A DNA stretch of 64,000 nt, taken from NCBI GenBank assembly GCA_034231615.1, contig CM067298.1, forward strand, positions 63,580,387 through 63,644,386. Reading direction: 5' to 3'. The DNA comes from Meghimatium bilineatum. Its lineage: Eukaryota; Mollusca; Gastropoda; Stylommatophora; Philomycidae. The position numbers were made by a program, and so were the translations under genes. Shown piece by piece: positions 35,986-47,708 of the stretch; within the stretch, counting starts at the first letter, position 1, and every line of letters begins with the position of its first letter. Below the pieces are notes generated by a model that searched no databases, was not told where the DNA came from, and saw nothing but the letters and a program-made list of their open reading frames with translations.

Positions 35986-36509
35986 ATGTAATAAGGCCTG
36001 TCAGGTCATTGGTCAATTAGCAACTTTACTAAGAAACACAGATATTACGATAGAAACAAAGAAAGCGTTTTTCAACACTATTTTTTTTACCAACGTTGTC
36101 TTATCAGTGTCAAACTTGGACATTGGATTATAGAATAATACATAAGATTAACACCACTGAAATGAAATGTGTGAGACGTATGATTGGAGTTAGTTTGAGA
36201 GACAAAACCAGGAATGAAGCATTCAGGAAACGATTAGGGATCAAGTCAACAATATAATACATCCAGAAACAACAAGTTAAATGGTACGGCCACATAACCA
36301 GACATAAAGAGCAAATTATTATCCAAAAAACACTTAACAAACGATACGAAAACAGTCGACATGATGGACGCCCTCGTAAAAGGTGGATAGATAGTGTATT
36401 AGAGACACTCGGAAATATAACAGCAGAAGAGGCAAATAGAAGGGCAAAAGACCGTACAATCACTCTCCCCTCAACACCGAAAGGTACATGAGGACAGAAA
36501 GAAGAAGAA
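35986..36509 (+). mobile_element. LINE 3' end, young pair (+ copy)
   Basis: Collinear with the reverse complement of 42904-43430; I estimate roughly 95% identity by eye. Translation blocks: NKACQVIGQLATLLRN, DITIETKKAFFNT, CETYDWS-type text in shifted frames, and a GRPRKRWIDSVLETLGN-like region. The tail is GAGGACAGAAAGAAGAAGAA. Low-complexity AATAATAAAT flanks could be a duplication but are not diagnostic. Frames are broken. Confidence 0.85.
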
Positions 36510-36883
36510 TAATAATTATAAATAAATATCAGTATCAATACTTATAAATTGTGTTAGCACTACCGACAAGTCATGCATACGGTGTGAGAGCACCATGAAA
36601 CCAAATCATCATCATGTGTCGTGTGGACTGGAACAAGAAATAATGAATCAATTAATATTATATCCTGAGTAATGTATAGAGAATACACTGTTAACTATCT
36701 ACTAAACCACAAATCCAAACTATCTAGTATCCTTTCTATGTCACTATATATCATTAAATATGACCAAACCCACCCTATGTTTATCTTTCTTATCTTTCTA
36801 TTACAGGTTGTTTTTTTCCCAAATAGTCTTGTTTTACAATGTAGACAATACATATGAATTCTTATTCGGTGTTGATAAATAAC

Positions 36884-37140
36884 GTGTACAGTACAAGTAG
36901 ACGCTACCACATAGTCGAGTTATTTCCCTTGTGTATGTTTGTAAATTTAATGTTCTTCATTTAATAATTGAAATACCAATTTATTTTAGGGTTTGGGTTA
37001 GGGTAGTTGTGTTTTACGTAACTAACCATAACCGGAACCCTATAAATAAATAGTTAAATTATTAATTGATGACCATAAACGTTACAAGTATAGACAAATG
37101 AAATAATTAAACATGTGGTGGTGTCTATTTATACTGTACC
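36884..37140. mobile_element. palindromic (foldback) MITE, 257 bp, with 7-bp duplication
   Basis: The two halves are reverse complements over most of their length. The termini are GTGTACAGTACAAGTAGACG and the complement of ACACCACC..ATTTATACTGTACC. AAATAAC stands outside both ends (36877-36883, 37141-37147). Near the centre one half contains TTAGGGTTTGGGTTAGGGT and the other the related ACCATAACCGGAACCCTA. There is no coding capacity. A 7-bp or near-8-bp duplication would fit a hAT-like source, but the termini are not typical, so the superfamily is left open. Confidence 0.88.
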
Positions 37141-37149
37141 AAATAACTT

Positions 37150-39250
37150 TCTTTTTTGACTTTGTTCTCTCTCAGTACATCATCAAATAGTTGATTTAAT
37201 TATGGGTATAAAGGTGTGAATCACCAGTAAGTGCCATGCCGACGGAGTAAATTATAATTGATCTCCACAACTCTTTATTACCTTGTAACAACATCGTTGG
37301 TGAAATTGCAGGACACGGCATTAGGCGAACTAATATTTCTTCGTGCTTTGCCATATGTCTGTCTTGCTTTCACTCTTGCCTGGGGTAACTGCACAATAAA
37401 CCGACTATCTAAAAATTGTAAGCATTGTGACAAATTGTATTAAGTTGAAACGGATTTTTTATTGAGTGACCGCTTCTTTAGGCATCTTCATGCCATAAAA
37501 AAAGAGAACCTACCTCTGTCGCTATTGATTGGTGATAGTCATCATGGTGCCCTCGATATCTATGTCACTGCCCTCAGATCCTGCACCACGGATGACAAAT
37601 CTAGGTATGCTCTTGAAAATCGATTTATTTTTGAGTTTGGACAAGCCTTTTGTACTTAACTCCGAACATTCATTAGTTTAAATTTGTGTTGATGTGGTCC
37701 TTACTGTATTACTATCCATGTTGTATTAGGTAATATTTATTATATCTGTTATCATATCCCGTCCAATTTTCAACCAAACCCTCTTCGATGACTATATGTT
37801 TCCACATACATTATTGTCACCTTGAACTTTGTATTGTTTACATGTTAATAGTGTATCTAATGCCTCTGTATTGGTAACATTGTTTTTACTGTTGTAATTG
37901 TTTTTCATTGTTTATGTTATATGTTCTTGAGAAAAACCTAACGGTTGTAAACACAAAAACATACAAATGACAATATACAAGACATTTCCAATGTCTTGTG
38001 TGTTGTCATTTATATGTTTTCGTGTTTACATCTCTTAACCCCTTAGCTATAGATCGTTGTGTTCACGTGAAACTTTCAAAAACCTGTGTTCTATATATGT
38101 ACTATACTGAGCACCTATATTTCTCTTGAAAACATACGTATATTTGTATTCCATGTTTTTAATTTAAAAAGAAGCTTATTTAGTTAATGTTGTTTATGTT
38201 TAGCTAATTCGTCATTTTACCATGGTTAGTCATTGCTTCCCGATATCATAACACAACATGTTATTCGTTGGGGTTTCTGTTGCTTTGCTGATATAAATCA
38301 TCTTCATTATCATGAATGACGAAGAAATGGCGTAGATGATCATTGATCCTCACAAATCTTTATTTCCAGTATTTTTTATCAAGATTGTTCGTAATTTTTT
38401 TTTTTAATTTGTACATGCTACGACGTCAGATTATCGAATATTTTCTCACGCTGTTGTACTCAATCTTCATTACCGTCAATCTTGGCCGTTGTAATTAAGT
38501 TCTCCAAAGAAAAATAAGAACCCTTCCCCACGTATTGCGTGTGTCTAATAAGTTAATTGTCTATTTCTAATATTATTAAACAACCCTAGCTGACATTTGA
38601 CAATTCCAGCACCTCCTCGTTGGTTTTCTAGCTGTCAAAACAGCTACAAAAACAAAGTTAAATGTAATAGTTTAATTTAAGAAGTTTTTCTTAGAAAACT
38701 AAAGCACGTTCATAATTTGATACATTGGGACATTTACAATTAATACTTTAAACCTTGTCGTAACAAAGACAACACTGTGGGTACACTGACAAGCACAAAT
38801 GGATACAGAAAAAATGGACACCAAATTTAAAAAAAACAAAAAAAAACGTTCATACTGACTCGTGTTGCAAAGTTGTGGAGTGGTGCTCTAAATGTTCGTG
38901 CAAGTAATTCTAACTTGAAGGGCTCAAGCTCCAGGTTGTGAACGCCTGATATTGATCAGTCAGCATAATAATTGGATTGTAGGCCAAAAAAAATAACATT
39001 ACCTTGCTGCCGCAAGTGAAATTGACAACGAGTCTAAGGTGCAGATTAATTACTAAGCAAAAGGTGACCACCATTTTGTACATAAATTTCTGCATGGAAG
39101 CGACAGGAGGTTGTGTAATTCATAGCATGGCATTAATTAGAAACAGAGAACACAGCAAGAATTTTAGTAGACAAGAAATCCTTTTCCCTTTGGATCTGTC
39201 ATGTGACGCATTTTTTCCAGAACGTTATCTCTTCAATTAACTCACTGAAC
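37150..39250. other. intronic DNA, unassigned
   Basis: Longest quiet stretch of the fifth intron. At 37960-38030 a short inverted pair (AACACAAAAACATACAAATGACA / TGTCATTTATATGTTTTCGTGTT) flanks GACATTTCCAATGTC and could form a hairpin. Nothing else recognised. Confidence 0.45.
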
Positions 39251-39254
39251 CCTT

Positions 39255-39560
39255 ATCTGTCTTGGGCCATACAGCTTGCATTTTCGAACGACGTATTCAT
39301 GTTATTTTGAAGTCCCCAGTCCATCGTCTTCTTGGTCTGTTCGTTCTCCTCCGCCCAAGTACTCTGCCCTCCATTATTTTTCTCTCTATACAGTTGTGTC
39401 TGCTTATATGACTAAACAAACTATTGTGTTTAGTAACCACCTCTCTGACATCATCGATGTGATTATATTATCTGAGTTTTCTGTTTTCCTTCCATGATAT
39501 TCTAAGTATTGTTGTGTAGCATTTCATCTCTAATGTGCTGGTCTTCTTTCCCGTTGGATA
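39255..39560 (-). mobile_element. LINE 3' fragment, minus strand
   Basis: Minus-strand pieces KKDQHIRDEMLHNNT, EKNNGGQSTWAEENEQTKK and TMDWGLQNNMN-like text resemble a LINE C-terminal block (rich in R/K, ending DW). Short and disrupted. Confidence 0.5.
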
Positions 39561-39564
39561 CATT

Positions 39565-41035
39565 ATTTTTGGAATGTTTTGAAACACATTGAAACAATTA
39601 CAGCAAAATAAGACAGAATAGACAGTTAGATGGTTTCGATATAAATGTGATCAACGTGGTAGCTTTAACATATTTGCATGTAATCAACATGTTACTGTTC
39701 TATAGCGTAAAGATAGTCTACAATCGGAGTGTGTTATTGAAATATCGAAATCACTTATATTTGTAAATTATAAGAGTTATTGAGCTCTAATTTCGAAGAT
39801 ATGTAGGAATTCGGAATCTTGTTTGCAAAACGTCGGACATGATTGCAGTACGAAATAAATACAAGAGTCATATGCCTGAAGGATAGATGGAAGACTACGA
39901 CAGCGTATATGTGAACGAATCGTTTATAATCGCCCACCAGACCAAAACAGAATGCCAATAATTTAACAGAAGGAAACGAATGCAAATTAGCAGCAGCAAA
40001 TTAATACGCATTGTTATAGCGAATGATATCAGCCAAAAATGAATTTCTTAAAGAAGGAAAACCTTGTTTCCAGTGAAAATCAGCAGACTGTAAGGCCTAC
40101 CAGACTGAAATGAATGGACACATTTTCAGAGACTTGATAATTAACACTGTTTTCCAAACATTGGGTATTGTTTCATGTTTGGTAATGGATATTCTATCTT
40201 TCCACAATGTTGTTGCTCAGCAAGACATAACTCCAACGGTATTACGTACAAAGATACAATCATGACGTTTCTTGCAATTGTCTTCTTTGTGAGCACTTAT
40301 TTGAAACCTGAGCGTTTGCAGCTTTTAAGGAACACGAAGAAAACGGATGTCTGTCAAATGGAAAGAGTTATGGATTGACGTAGTAACACTAGTCTTCGAT
40401 TGAAAACTTATCATTGGCACCTTTACCCAATAAGCTTGTTTGGGATACAATAAAATGACAAATTGCTGCACATAATAAAACATTAAAAATATCTCTAAGC
40501 ATATTATTAACATAAGATGCTTTATCAGAATTAAACAGTGTGCACTTTCAGAATAGTGAAGAACATGCGCTACGAGAAGAATAAGAAAACAAGATCAATA
40601 TAGGCGTGCACATCACACAATCGTGATTCAACTCAGACTTGTGGCAAAGTGCAATGTTATCATCTTTACACAGTGTACTCATAGTCCGTTCATAGTCCAT
40701 CTCTTATGAACATATAATGTTATCATCTTTACCGAGTGCACTCATAGTCTTTTGATGTCACATTTCCTTACAAATTTCTGTTAAGTTTAATCTAGTTAAA
40801 CTCATGTGTAAAAATCAGGATTAGACTTCTTGTTCGAGGTACAAATATTTCGGTATATGGATTCTTTCCCGTCGTATTGTAGGAAGCGACTATGGACATT
40901 GCGGAATGGACTGAAAAACTGTCATCTACTAGAAAACATCTTTGCCCTTGCATATCCTGTATCGATTCCCTACTTTATTGTTCTGTCGAATGGTCGTCGT
41001 ACATCACAAAGAAATTCAGTCAACGGACATTGCAC
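39565..41035. other. intronic DNA, mostly unassigned
   Basis: Two direct copies of AATGTTATCATCTTTAC..AGTG.ACTCATAGTC lie at 40655-40690 and 40717-40751. Otherwise nothing recognised. Confidence 0.4.
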
Positions 41036-41039
41036 ATCG

Positions 41040-41450
41040 TCCTTTTGTGGAGAACTCATAGATGGTGGGAAATGCTAGATGTGTCATCACTGCAGATGGG
41101 TCAACATGACTGCCATAAGAATGATGAACTAGTTAAGCCAATAAGTATAAACTGCTGTATAGCAGGACACAATATCGCTGGGTTTCTACTGCACTGGAAT
41201 ACCCTTAAACATACACTCGTAAACCACCAACACCCTCTAACAAAACGATGCACATGTCTGTGGAATAGAAAACATTGTATGGAGTTGAAGTGTCGTCTCG
41301 GTAACTGAACTAAGGAATACCTAGACGTATAGCTTATATTTACGTCTTTTTTACGGGATAAATTTTCTGGAGATCTTGGCACATTGGAGATACGGAGTTA
41401 CGTGCTATGCTATGATTGATACTTTCGGCAGGTGGTTTGATGCTTCATTT
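41040..41450. repeat. interspersed repeat R2, long copy
   Basis: GATGGTGGGAAATG, CACTGCAGA and GATGAACTAGTTAAGCCAATAAGTATAAACT match 13780-13875. The downstream core TACGGAGTTACGTGCTATG matches 19463 and 60668. Together these suggest one element of about 400 bp seen in pieces. The 138-codon ORF across it (40892-41308) has no recognisable domain. Confidence 0.5.
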
Positions 41451-41459
41451 AGAGTGAAG

Positions 41460-42880
41460 GAGTATATATGAGGAAACCACATCGCAATAACGTCAATCTT
41501 CTATGACTCATGAATTCATTTGAACACATGGTTTAACATCAAATCTGTTTGTTCGACCAGTTTTTTTTATACTTTTGTAATTTTATTTGAAATTATAGAC
41601 ATGTATCAGTTTAGCTGAACAAAAATCGTCATGAACTATTCATATAGAAAATATAGAATATAGAAGGCGGTGTGCTTGTTTGTAACATGTTTTATTAAGA
41701 AATAATTGTATAATTCATGTCTGAATACCTTAATTGTGATACAGATTTGCATGTAAATAAGACGGGTATGCGCACAGACTGAGATGGCTGTTAATGCAAT
41801 ATAACGTGTCATCATATCGTTCGATTCTTATACACATTGTTGAATATATTATGCGAAAGATGCAGATATAATGGTTAGAGATATGAATTGAAATGCTCAT
41901 AAAAAAATAACTACATCTTTTATTCAAATTCTAAAAAGGCTTTATGTGTTTACCTCCGCTGCTACATTGGTCGATACTTAAATACACATTATTTTAAAGC
42001 TCTATATTTACTTCGTTAAAAGATGCAGATTGTTAGCTAGATTATATACAATTGTATAGACTACCTTTGCCAAAGGTAAATTAACACCGTTCTGTGATAT
42101 TTTTACAGTTATTTTCCAGAATATATAATGTTTTTTTGGTCACATAATTAACTCGTCCAGCCAGTGTTTCCAGATTCACGTGATATAAGGACACGTTAAT
42201 CAAGAGAGATGGTGTTGTTATAGATGTATAGATGTGAGAAAATGGAAATACATTCCCAACGCAGAGCCTTCGAGAACCTCGGTGTTGTTTTAATTATATT
42301 TATCGCCCTCGTTATGCCTGTAGAAATTGTTATTAATCCCGTTCGCTTAGATATATCGCTGCTTGAGTCAGCGTTTACTCAATGATGAACGTAAATGGTG
42401 TTGTTATCATTCAGTTAACGTATATTATATTAGATAGGCCTACCGGAAAGTTGTGAAGCTATGTGCACACTCTGACTTGAAGATTGAAATTCACGTATGT
42501 TGATTTCATTATATCAGTGAGTTTTGCAACACCATTTTATTATACTTATTGGTCAATATGGGCAGAATAGAATCACCAAGACGATGCCGTCTACACGCTT
42601 GGAGAAAGGCAATAATCATAATTAGACTGAGAAAATCATAGAAAATACTGAAAATATAAGATTACGAAATTGTAATTGTAATATGATAACGTATAAATCA
42701 TATAATAACATATGATTACATATGATTACATATGATACGATTCTATCTGGGGTTTTTTTCTGTTCATGCTCATTGAGATACCGAAGATGCAAACATGACA
42801 TGAGTTGTTATACGTGTAATTATTCAGTTTACGACCCACATCACTCCCATAATATTCTTAGTTATGCTGCTTGTACTTAC
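41460..42880. other. intronic DNA, unassigned
   Basis: A short ACATATGATT tandem repeat lies at 42706-42735. Nothing else recognised. Confidence 0.4.
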
Positions 42881-42903
42881 CACAAAACCACCGCTCTCGT
42901 CTT

Positions 42904-43495
42904 TCTTCTTCTTCTTCTTTCTGTCCTCATGTACCTTTCGGTGTTGAGGGGAGAGTGAGTGTACGGTCTTTTGCCCTTCTATTTGCCTCTTCTGCTGTTA
43001 TATTTCCGAGTGTCTCTAATACACTATCTATCCACCTTTTACGAGGGCGTCCATAATGTCGACTGTTTTCGTACGTTTGTTAAGTGTTTTTTGGATAATA
43101 CTTTGCTCTTTCTGTCTGGTTATGTGACCGTACCATGTAACTTGTTGTTTCTGGATGTATTCTATTGTTGACGTGATCCCTAATTGTTTCCTTAGTGCTT
43201 CATTCCTGATTTTGTCTCTCAAGCTAACTCCAATCATACGTCTCACACATTTCATTTCAGTGGTGTTAATCTTATGTATTGTTCTAGAATCCAATGTCCA
43301 AGTTTGACACTGATAACACAATGTTGGTAAGAAAATGGTGTTGAAAAGCGCTTTCTTTGTTTCTAGTGTAATATCTTTGTTTCTTAGTAAAGGTGTTAAT
43401 TGACCAATGACCTTACAGGCCTTATTACATCTTGCGTTTATTTCCGCTTCTTGTCTATGATAACCTTCAATACACACTGAATTGTGAAGGAACAA
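42904..43495 (-). mobile_element. LINE 3' end, young pair (- copy)
   Basis: The minus-strand frame is open for 155 codons (43028-43495) and then continues in another frame: GYHRQEAEINARCNKACKVI, LLRNKDITLETKKALFN, FLPTLCYQCQTW, KCVRRMIGVSLRDKIRNEAL, and YGHITRQKEQSI. Then GRPRKRW-like text, EEAKRRAKDRT, and a tail of GAAGAAGAAGAA. It is the C-terminal third of a LINE ORF2. It lies inverted with respect to 35986-36509 in the same GPCR intron. Confidence 0.88.
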
Positions 43496-43499
43496 GTAC

Positions 43500-44335
43500 T
43501 ACGAACACGGGTAAGAACAGAACCATCATTATATATAGTAATGTCCTCTTCCCTGGAATTATAATGACTGCACATCAGACTCTAAAGCGATAGTGCACAA
43601 TTATGTCTACTGCTTACTGAGAGTTATTACTCAGATGAAGATCTGACACTCTACTGGCACAAGTATCCATTCCGCACCTTGGTTTACGTCACGCATGACT
43701 TTTCATTATTTAGTCTTATACTTTTGATTTTCTTGAATTTATGAATGCAGATTGTTTTCGTTGTTAGCTGTGATTAGGGGTAGAAACTTTATCTGCAAAA
43801 CCGTAGTCTGTGTTCAGTAGTTCGACATTCGAATACGAATCGCATACTGGCGTGTCTTTAGTACACCCACGTATGACACATATCGCCTTATTCTGGATCG
43901 TGTCCTTCATTCTGCGCCTGTCTTAGCGTAAGAATTGTCAAAGCATGATTATCATCATTACTATATCCATAACCTGTCAGGGTCGTAGAGATGCCAATCT
44001 GGAAGCATCAACACAAAATCCCACCATGCCTCTCTGTTCTCAGTCCTCCACTAAGTTTGAAGAATCGTAATCAAATCCAGGCGTTAATATTATCAGTCTA
44101 TACTTTCTTTTATCTGTCTTATCGTTTTCCAATCTCAGCTATTGCTTGCAGGATAGTTTTAGAAAAGGTATCGTATCTCATCATGTGGTCAAATCATACA
44201 GGTTTACCACTGCATGAAATGTTCTTGTTCAGGGTGTTTATATTGTTTTGCATGCATATGTTGGTTTTATGTTCTAAAAAGCACTCTCAAGCACAGCAGC
44301 ATCGATTCTAGCTCCTCGGAGATTACAACACTTGA
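43500..44335. other. intronic DNA, unassigned
   Basis: Nothing recognised. Confidence 0.4.
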
Positions 44336-44339
44336 TCGC

Positions 44340-44655
44340 TCAACTTGCACACCCAGAACACTACTGGCATCACGAAATTTGAAAAAGAAAGAACACTGCG
44401 GGCAATCCACAAGCGCAAGAAGCAGAAGGACACATCAGTAAATTATCCTACCCCGAACCTTCAGCACTCCTGCATGCACTGCAATAGAACTTTCCGTGCA
44501 CGAATCGGACTCATCGGGCAATTACGAACTCACAAACCAAATTAGTTAATTACCAATTTTAATTTTTTATTTTTTTTCCATCGTATTTAATGTTTTTCAT
44601 GTAATGCTCATCTTCGTTTGCGAAGGAGGAACGTCATCATCATCATCATGTTCTT
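44340..44655 (+). mobile_element. LINE 3' end with C-terminal zinc finger
   Basis: The frame 44345-44545 ends HSCMHCNRTFRARIGLIGQL followed by RTHKPN and a stop, an intact C2H2 pattern (C-x2-C, then His and a second His). Upstream is a Lys/Arg-rich linker (KRKKQKDTS). The 3' tail holds the hairpin CTTCGTTTGCGAAG and a TCATCATCATCA run ending near 44648. It belongs to the same group as 2525, 46140 and 58520 but is clearly diverged. Confidence 0.75.
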
Positions 44656-44936
44656 TATAATGGTTGCGCAATATTCGTTTGCAACATTTATTTTCAAAAG
44701 CCTTATTATCTAACGTTCACATCCGTACAAAATAACATGTATTATTAGATATTTATTTATGTTTGTAATATTCCAAAGTATTCTTTATCAGAGAAACAAC
44801 TAGGTCATCACATAAATGAAATAGTAACCGATATTCACATTGAGCAGCAAATATAACGTTCAATGCTGCAATACCTTTGTCTGCCTTCATAATGCTGTGG
44901 CCACCATGATCTTTTGGTTTTTTTTCCTTCAGCACA

Positions 44937-45460
44937 GAAGTAAATGCAGTAACATACCAGCTGTCACCATTACTTCTTCAAGACCGAGATTGAAGTAAAA
45001 AGATACATGCTTTACAGTATATTCCTACCAACACTGTGTTACCAGTGCCAAACCTGGCCTCTCTCATTTTCATATTACAGAAATATAATGATATGTGAGA
45101 TGAAATGCTTGAGGAAGGCTACATGGATCACCAGCCTCGATAGATTACGAAATGAAGACATGAGGGAAAGAATAACACACTTGCACAGAATACATAGAAA
45201 GACAGCATATCAAGGAGTTGTGGCACATTATGAGAATGCATAACGGCAAGTTGCAGATACATGCATATAACCAGATTAGATCAGGATACAGCGCCAGAGG
45301 AAGACCACGAAAAATGTAAATAGAAAATATCTGGGACATCTTGAACAAACACGGTTATAGCACAGCCGAGGCGACAATCTGTCTTTGGAACACAAGCTCG
45401 AGCTCAAATCACCCCTACGCTTAAGAGTAGATAACAAACAAACTAGTGGAAAATATTAGA
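44937..45460 (+). mobile_element. LINE 3' end, GACAATA-tail family
   Basis: GTAAATGCAGTAACATACCA, then TACCAACACTGTGTTACCAG, GAGATGAAATGCTTGAGGAA and GCCAGAGGAAGACCACGAAAA. It is collinear with 5465-5995 with small deletions. Translation has RLRNEDMRERI and ARGRPRK. Several stops; inactive. Confidence 0.82.
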
Positions 45461-45844
45461 CAGATCATGGTACGTAGCCACAGTTCATATGGCATACATA
45501 AACCGGTCTCCAAATATAAGGTCAAAATGATTCCAGTTTGTGTTAAAGCAATAAACGATATAAATAACTTATCACTAGTCACAATTATTCCTATTGGTGA
45601 ATCGACCACATAGATCAATATTGAAGTCAGAGTTGGACATGATCTAATATTAGCTCAGAAGTATTATGTCACTGAAGTAGGTTAACATCTAAACATATTA
45701 CCATAATTCGGGACAGGACGTTGTACAGACAGGTGATATTTTCCTACAGCAAGTCTTCTTCTGAAATGTGACGAATATACATGGTTTATGCTGCACAGTT
45801 TATATCTATATGCATAGTAGTAAAGTAGTAAAGTAACACATAAC

Positions 45845-46100
45845 ATTTATTAATGCCGTAGGGGTGTGAAATGTTATCGATCTCACATTTCAAAGGCTCT
45901 GCAAATGATGGCGATAGCCATCTCCTCTCCCTCGCAGTATTTACTTCCAGGATTAATCCGGTACCCATTTAAGGCTGGGTCGTCCTGTGAGCCGTTGCGA
46001 TCTGAAAAACATTTCCGCCTCAACTGGGTAATGAACCCAGGACCACTGATATGCGAAGCAACTGCGCTAACCCCTGCGCTACACTGCTCCCGTGTAGACG
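45845..46100 (-). mobile_element. tRNA-derived SINE, minus strand
   Basis: On the minus strand the head reads GGAGCAGTGTAGCGCAGGGG, then TTAGCGC, giving a perfect 4-base D stem (GCGC/GCGC). Later CTGGGTTCATTACCCAG gives a perfect 5-base T stem with a B-box-like loop. A body of about 180 bases follows (ACCCAGCC..AAATGGGTACCGG..GAGGAGATGGC) and ends near GGGGTGTGAAATG. The tRNA part drives pol III transcription in such elements. No target duplication was found. It lies 40 bases from the 5' end of a LINE fragment. Confidence 0.65.
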
Positions 46101-46139
46101 CAAGCATGTTGGGCAGTCCATTTTGTGCGTATGGAGAAC

Positions 46140-46560
46140 TCGCGTTTGCCAAAACAAATATATTATGGAGCACTCAAGGCAGGTTTTCGAAAACCTGGTG
46201 GACAGTAAAAGCGCTTCAAAGACACGCTCAAGTCATCACTGAAACATCTTAACATTGACGTTGGCACTTGGGAGAGCCTCGCTCAGGATAGAACAGCATT
46301 CGAACGGGATTAGCGGCAGAACAGTCCAGACAAGATACTGCAAGACAGAAGAGGGTACGTAGAAAAGAAAAAAAAAACCATCTCAATTTCACATAGACAC
46401 CCTCTATTGTTGTCAATTCTGTAAAAGAACATTATGTGTGCGCATTGGACTTGTTAGTCATTTAAAAACGTACTATTAACTTTATTATTTTTATTACTTA
46501 TTGTTATTATTATTGTGGTTGAGTTTTTGGTCATCGTCGATTACGACAGACGAACATCAC
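46140..46560 (+). mobile_element. LINE 3' end with C-terminal zinc finger (Z family)
   Basis: RFKDTLKSSLKHLNIDVGTW, ESLAQDRTAFERD, a Lys-rich linker, and a finger CQFCKRTLCVRIGLVSHLKT before a stop. The tail GGTCATCGTCGATTACGAC..GACGAAC is the same self-complementary ending as at 3300 and 59300. Internal stops show it is inactive. Confidence 0.78.
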
Positions 46561-46573
46561 ACGGCTCCCTAAG

Positions 46574-46622
46574 ACATACATACATACATACATGCATGCA
46601 TACACATACATACATTCACACA
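46574..46622. repeat. CATA/CATG microsatellite
   Basis: Imperfect run of ACATACATACATGCATGCAT type directly after the LINE tail. Confidence 0.85.
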
Positions 46623-46839
46623 TATATACACCGCACGTCAACAAATATATAATTAACAATCGGAGACAGGAATATAGACGTGCAACATACATTTATTTGA
46701 ACTATTGCATTATATCTTGTTTTCCCATTATATGGCGAAAACTTCGACGACAGCGTTATATCGTATAACATATTCTGACCAGTATGTAGCAGTCATCACT
46801 TCCCTTTTTAGACGCAGACTGATATTGAGCCAATCTTCC

Positions 46840-47190
46840 TGATTATGTGAGTATTCTGTTCAGATAACCTTCATGATCTACCTATTTTTCGCTGCCCTGG
46901 CACTATCCTACTAGTATGGTAATTATGTTTGGCTGTTGCATTGTATGATATACCAAAATATTGCAATTCTCTGGAGAGAAGTTTGCTTTTAGTCAGTTTT
47001 ATACTTTAATTCTCTCAGAATGTTCTTCTTTGAGAGTATTTCTGGTACATCACATTCTGCAGATTATACTATAACATTGTGTTTCAAATGCTGCAACTTT
47101 GCTTCTCCCTCTTTTGGTGAATTTCCAAGTTCCCCATCCATGTTCTTCCACTGGTAATATGCAGGCTCTAAGGAAAGTTAGCTTTGTTAT
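46840..47190 (-). mobile_element. LINE C-terminal fragment, minus strand
   Basis: Minus-strand reading gives GTWKFTKRGRSKVAAFETQC, then a LKEEHSERI-like piece, then KLLSRELQYFGISYNATAKH. The order matches a LINE ORF2 after RT (..TWT.TK...., F...C.R, ..L..R.L.YFGH..R). Short and frame-shifted. Confidence 0.55.
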
Positions 47191-47640
47191 CTTGTTGCAT
47201 AAATGACATATATCATTTGTATTCGTTTATTTGATGCAATGGCCAAACTCCGCCGCACTTCTTTATAGTAATCAACATTTATTATTACTTAAGAGTTGTT
47301 TATTCATGTTCATTTCCAAAAAGAGGGCATACACCTCCAACTTAAATATCACATCAAGGAAAATAAATTATATTTCTTGTATATTATTTAAATTCTCAAT
47401 ACATGATACATGCATCAGCTGTACAGACTGTATCACCGGACATATGTGATTGACACTATATGCATAACCCGATCTGAGTTGTGCACCATTTTGCACTTGT
47501 TTTCTAAGCATTCTCGTTGATGAGAATTATATCTTTTTTAGCATAAAGTGAAATTCCGGAGAAGCACACAATTGTACAAAGTATACAATTGCTAGTAATT
47601 ATTGGAAATCAAATAAAATAAACATATATACAAAATAAGC

Positions 47641-47685
47641 ACACACACACTCTTACGCACGCACGCGCACACATACACTCCATCT
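47641..47685. repeat. CA-rich microsatellite
   Basis: ACACACACACACTC followed by CACGCACGCGCACACATACAC. Confidence 0.85.
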
Positions 47686-47708
47686 GTGTAATTTCTATGA
47701 AAAGTAAA

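Noticed and set aside
36128-36538. 136-codon minus-strand ORF
   Set aside because: It is antisense to the plus-strand LINE 3' end at 35986-36509.
36986-37005. Interstitial telomere sequence
   Set aside because: Only two to three imperfect TTAGGG-like units, explained as the centre of the palindromic MITE.
40892-41308. 138-codon plus-strand ORF
   Set aside because: It crosses interspersed repeat R2, has an overlapping minus-strand ORF and shows no domain.
45866-46252. 128-codon plus-strand ORF
   Set aside because: It runs antisense through the SINE and into the next LINE fragment, with no domain.
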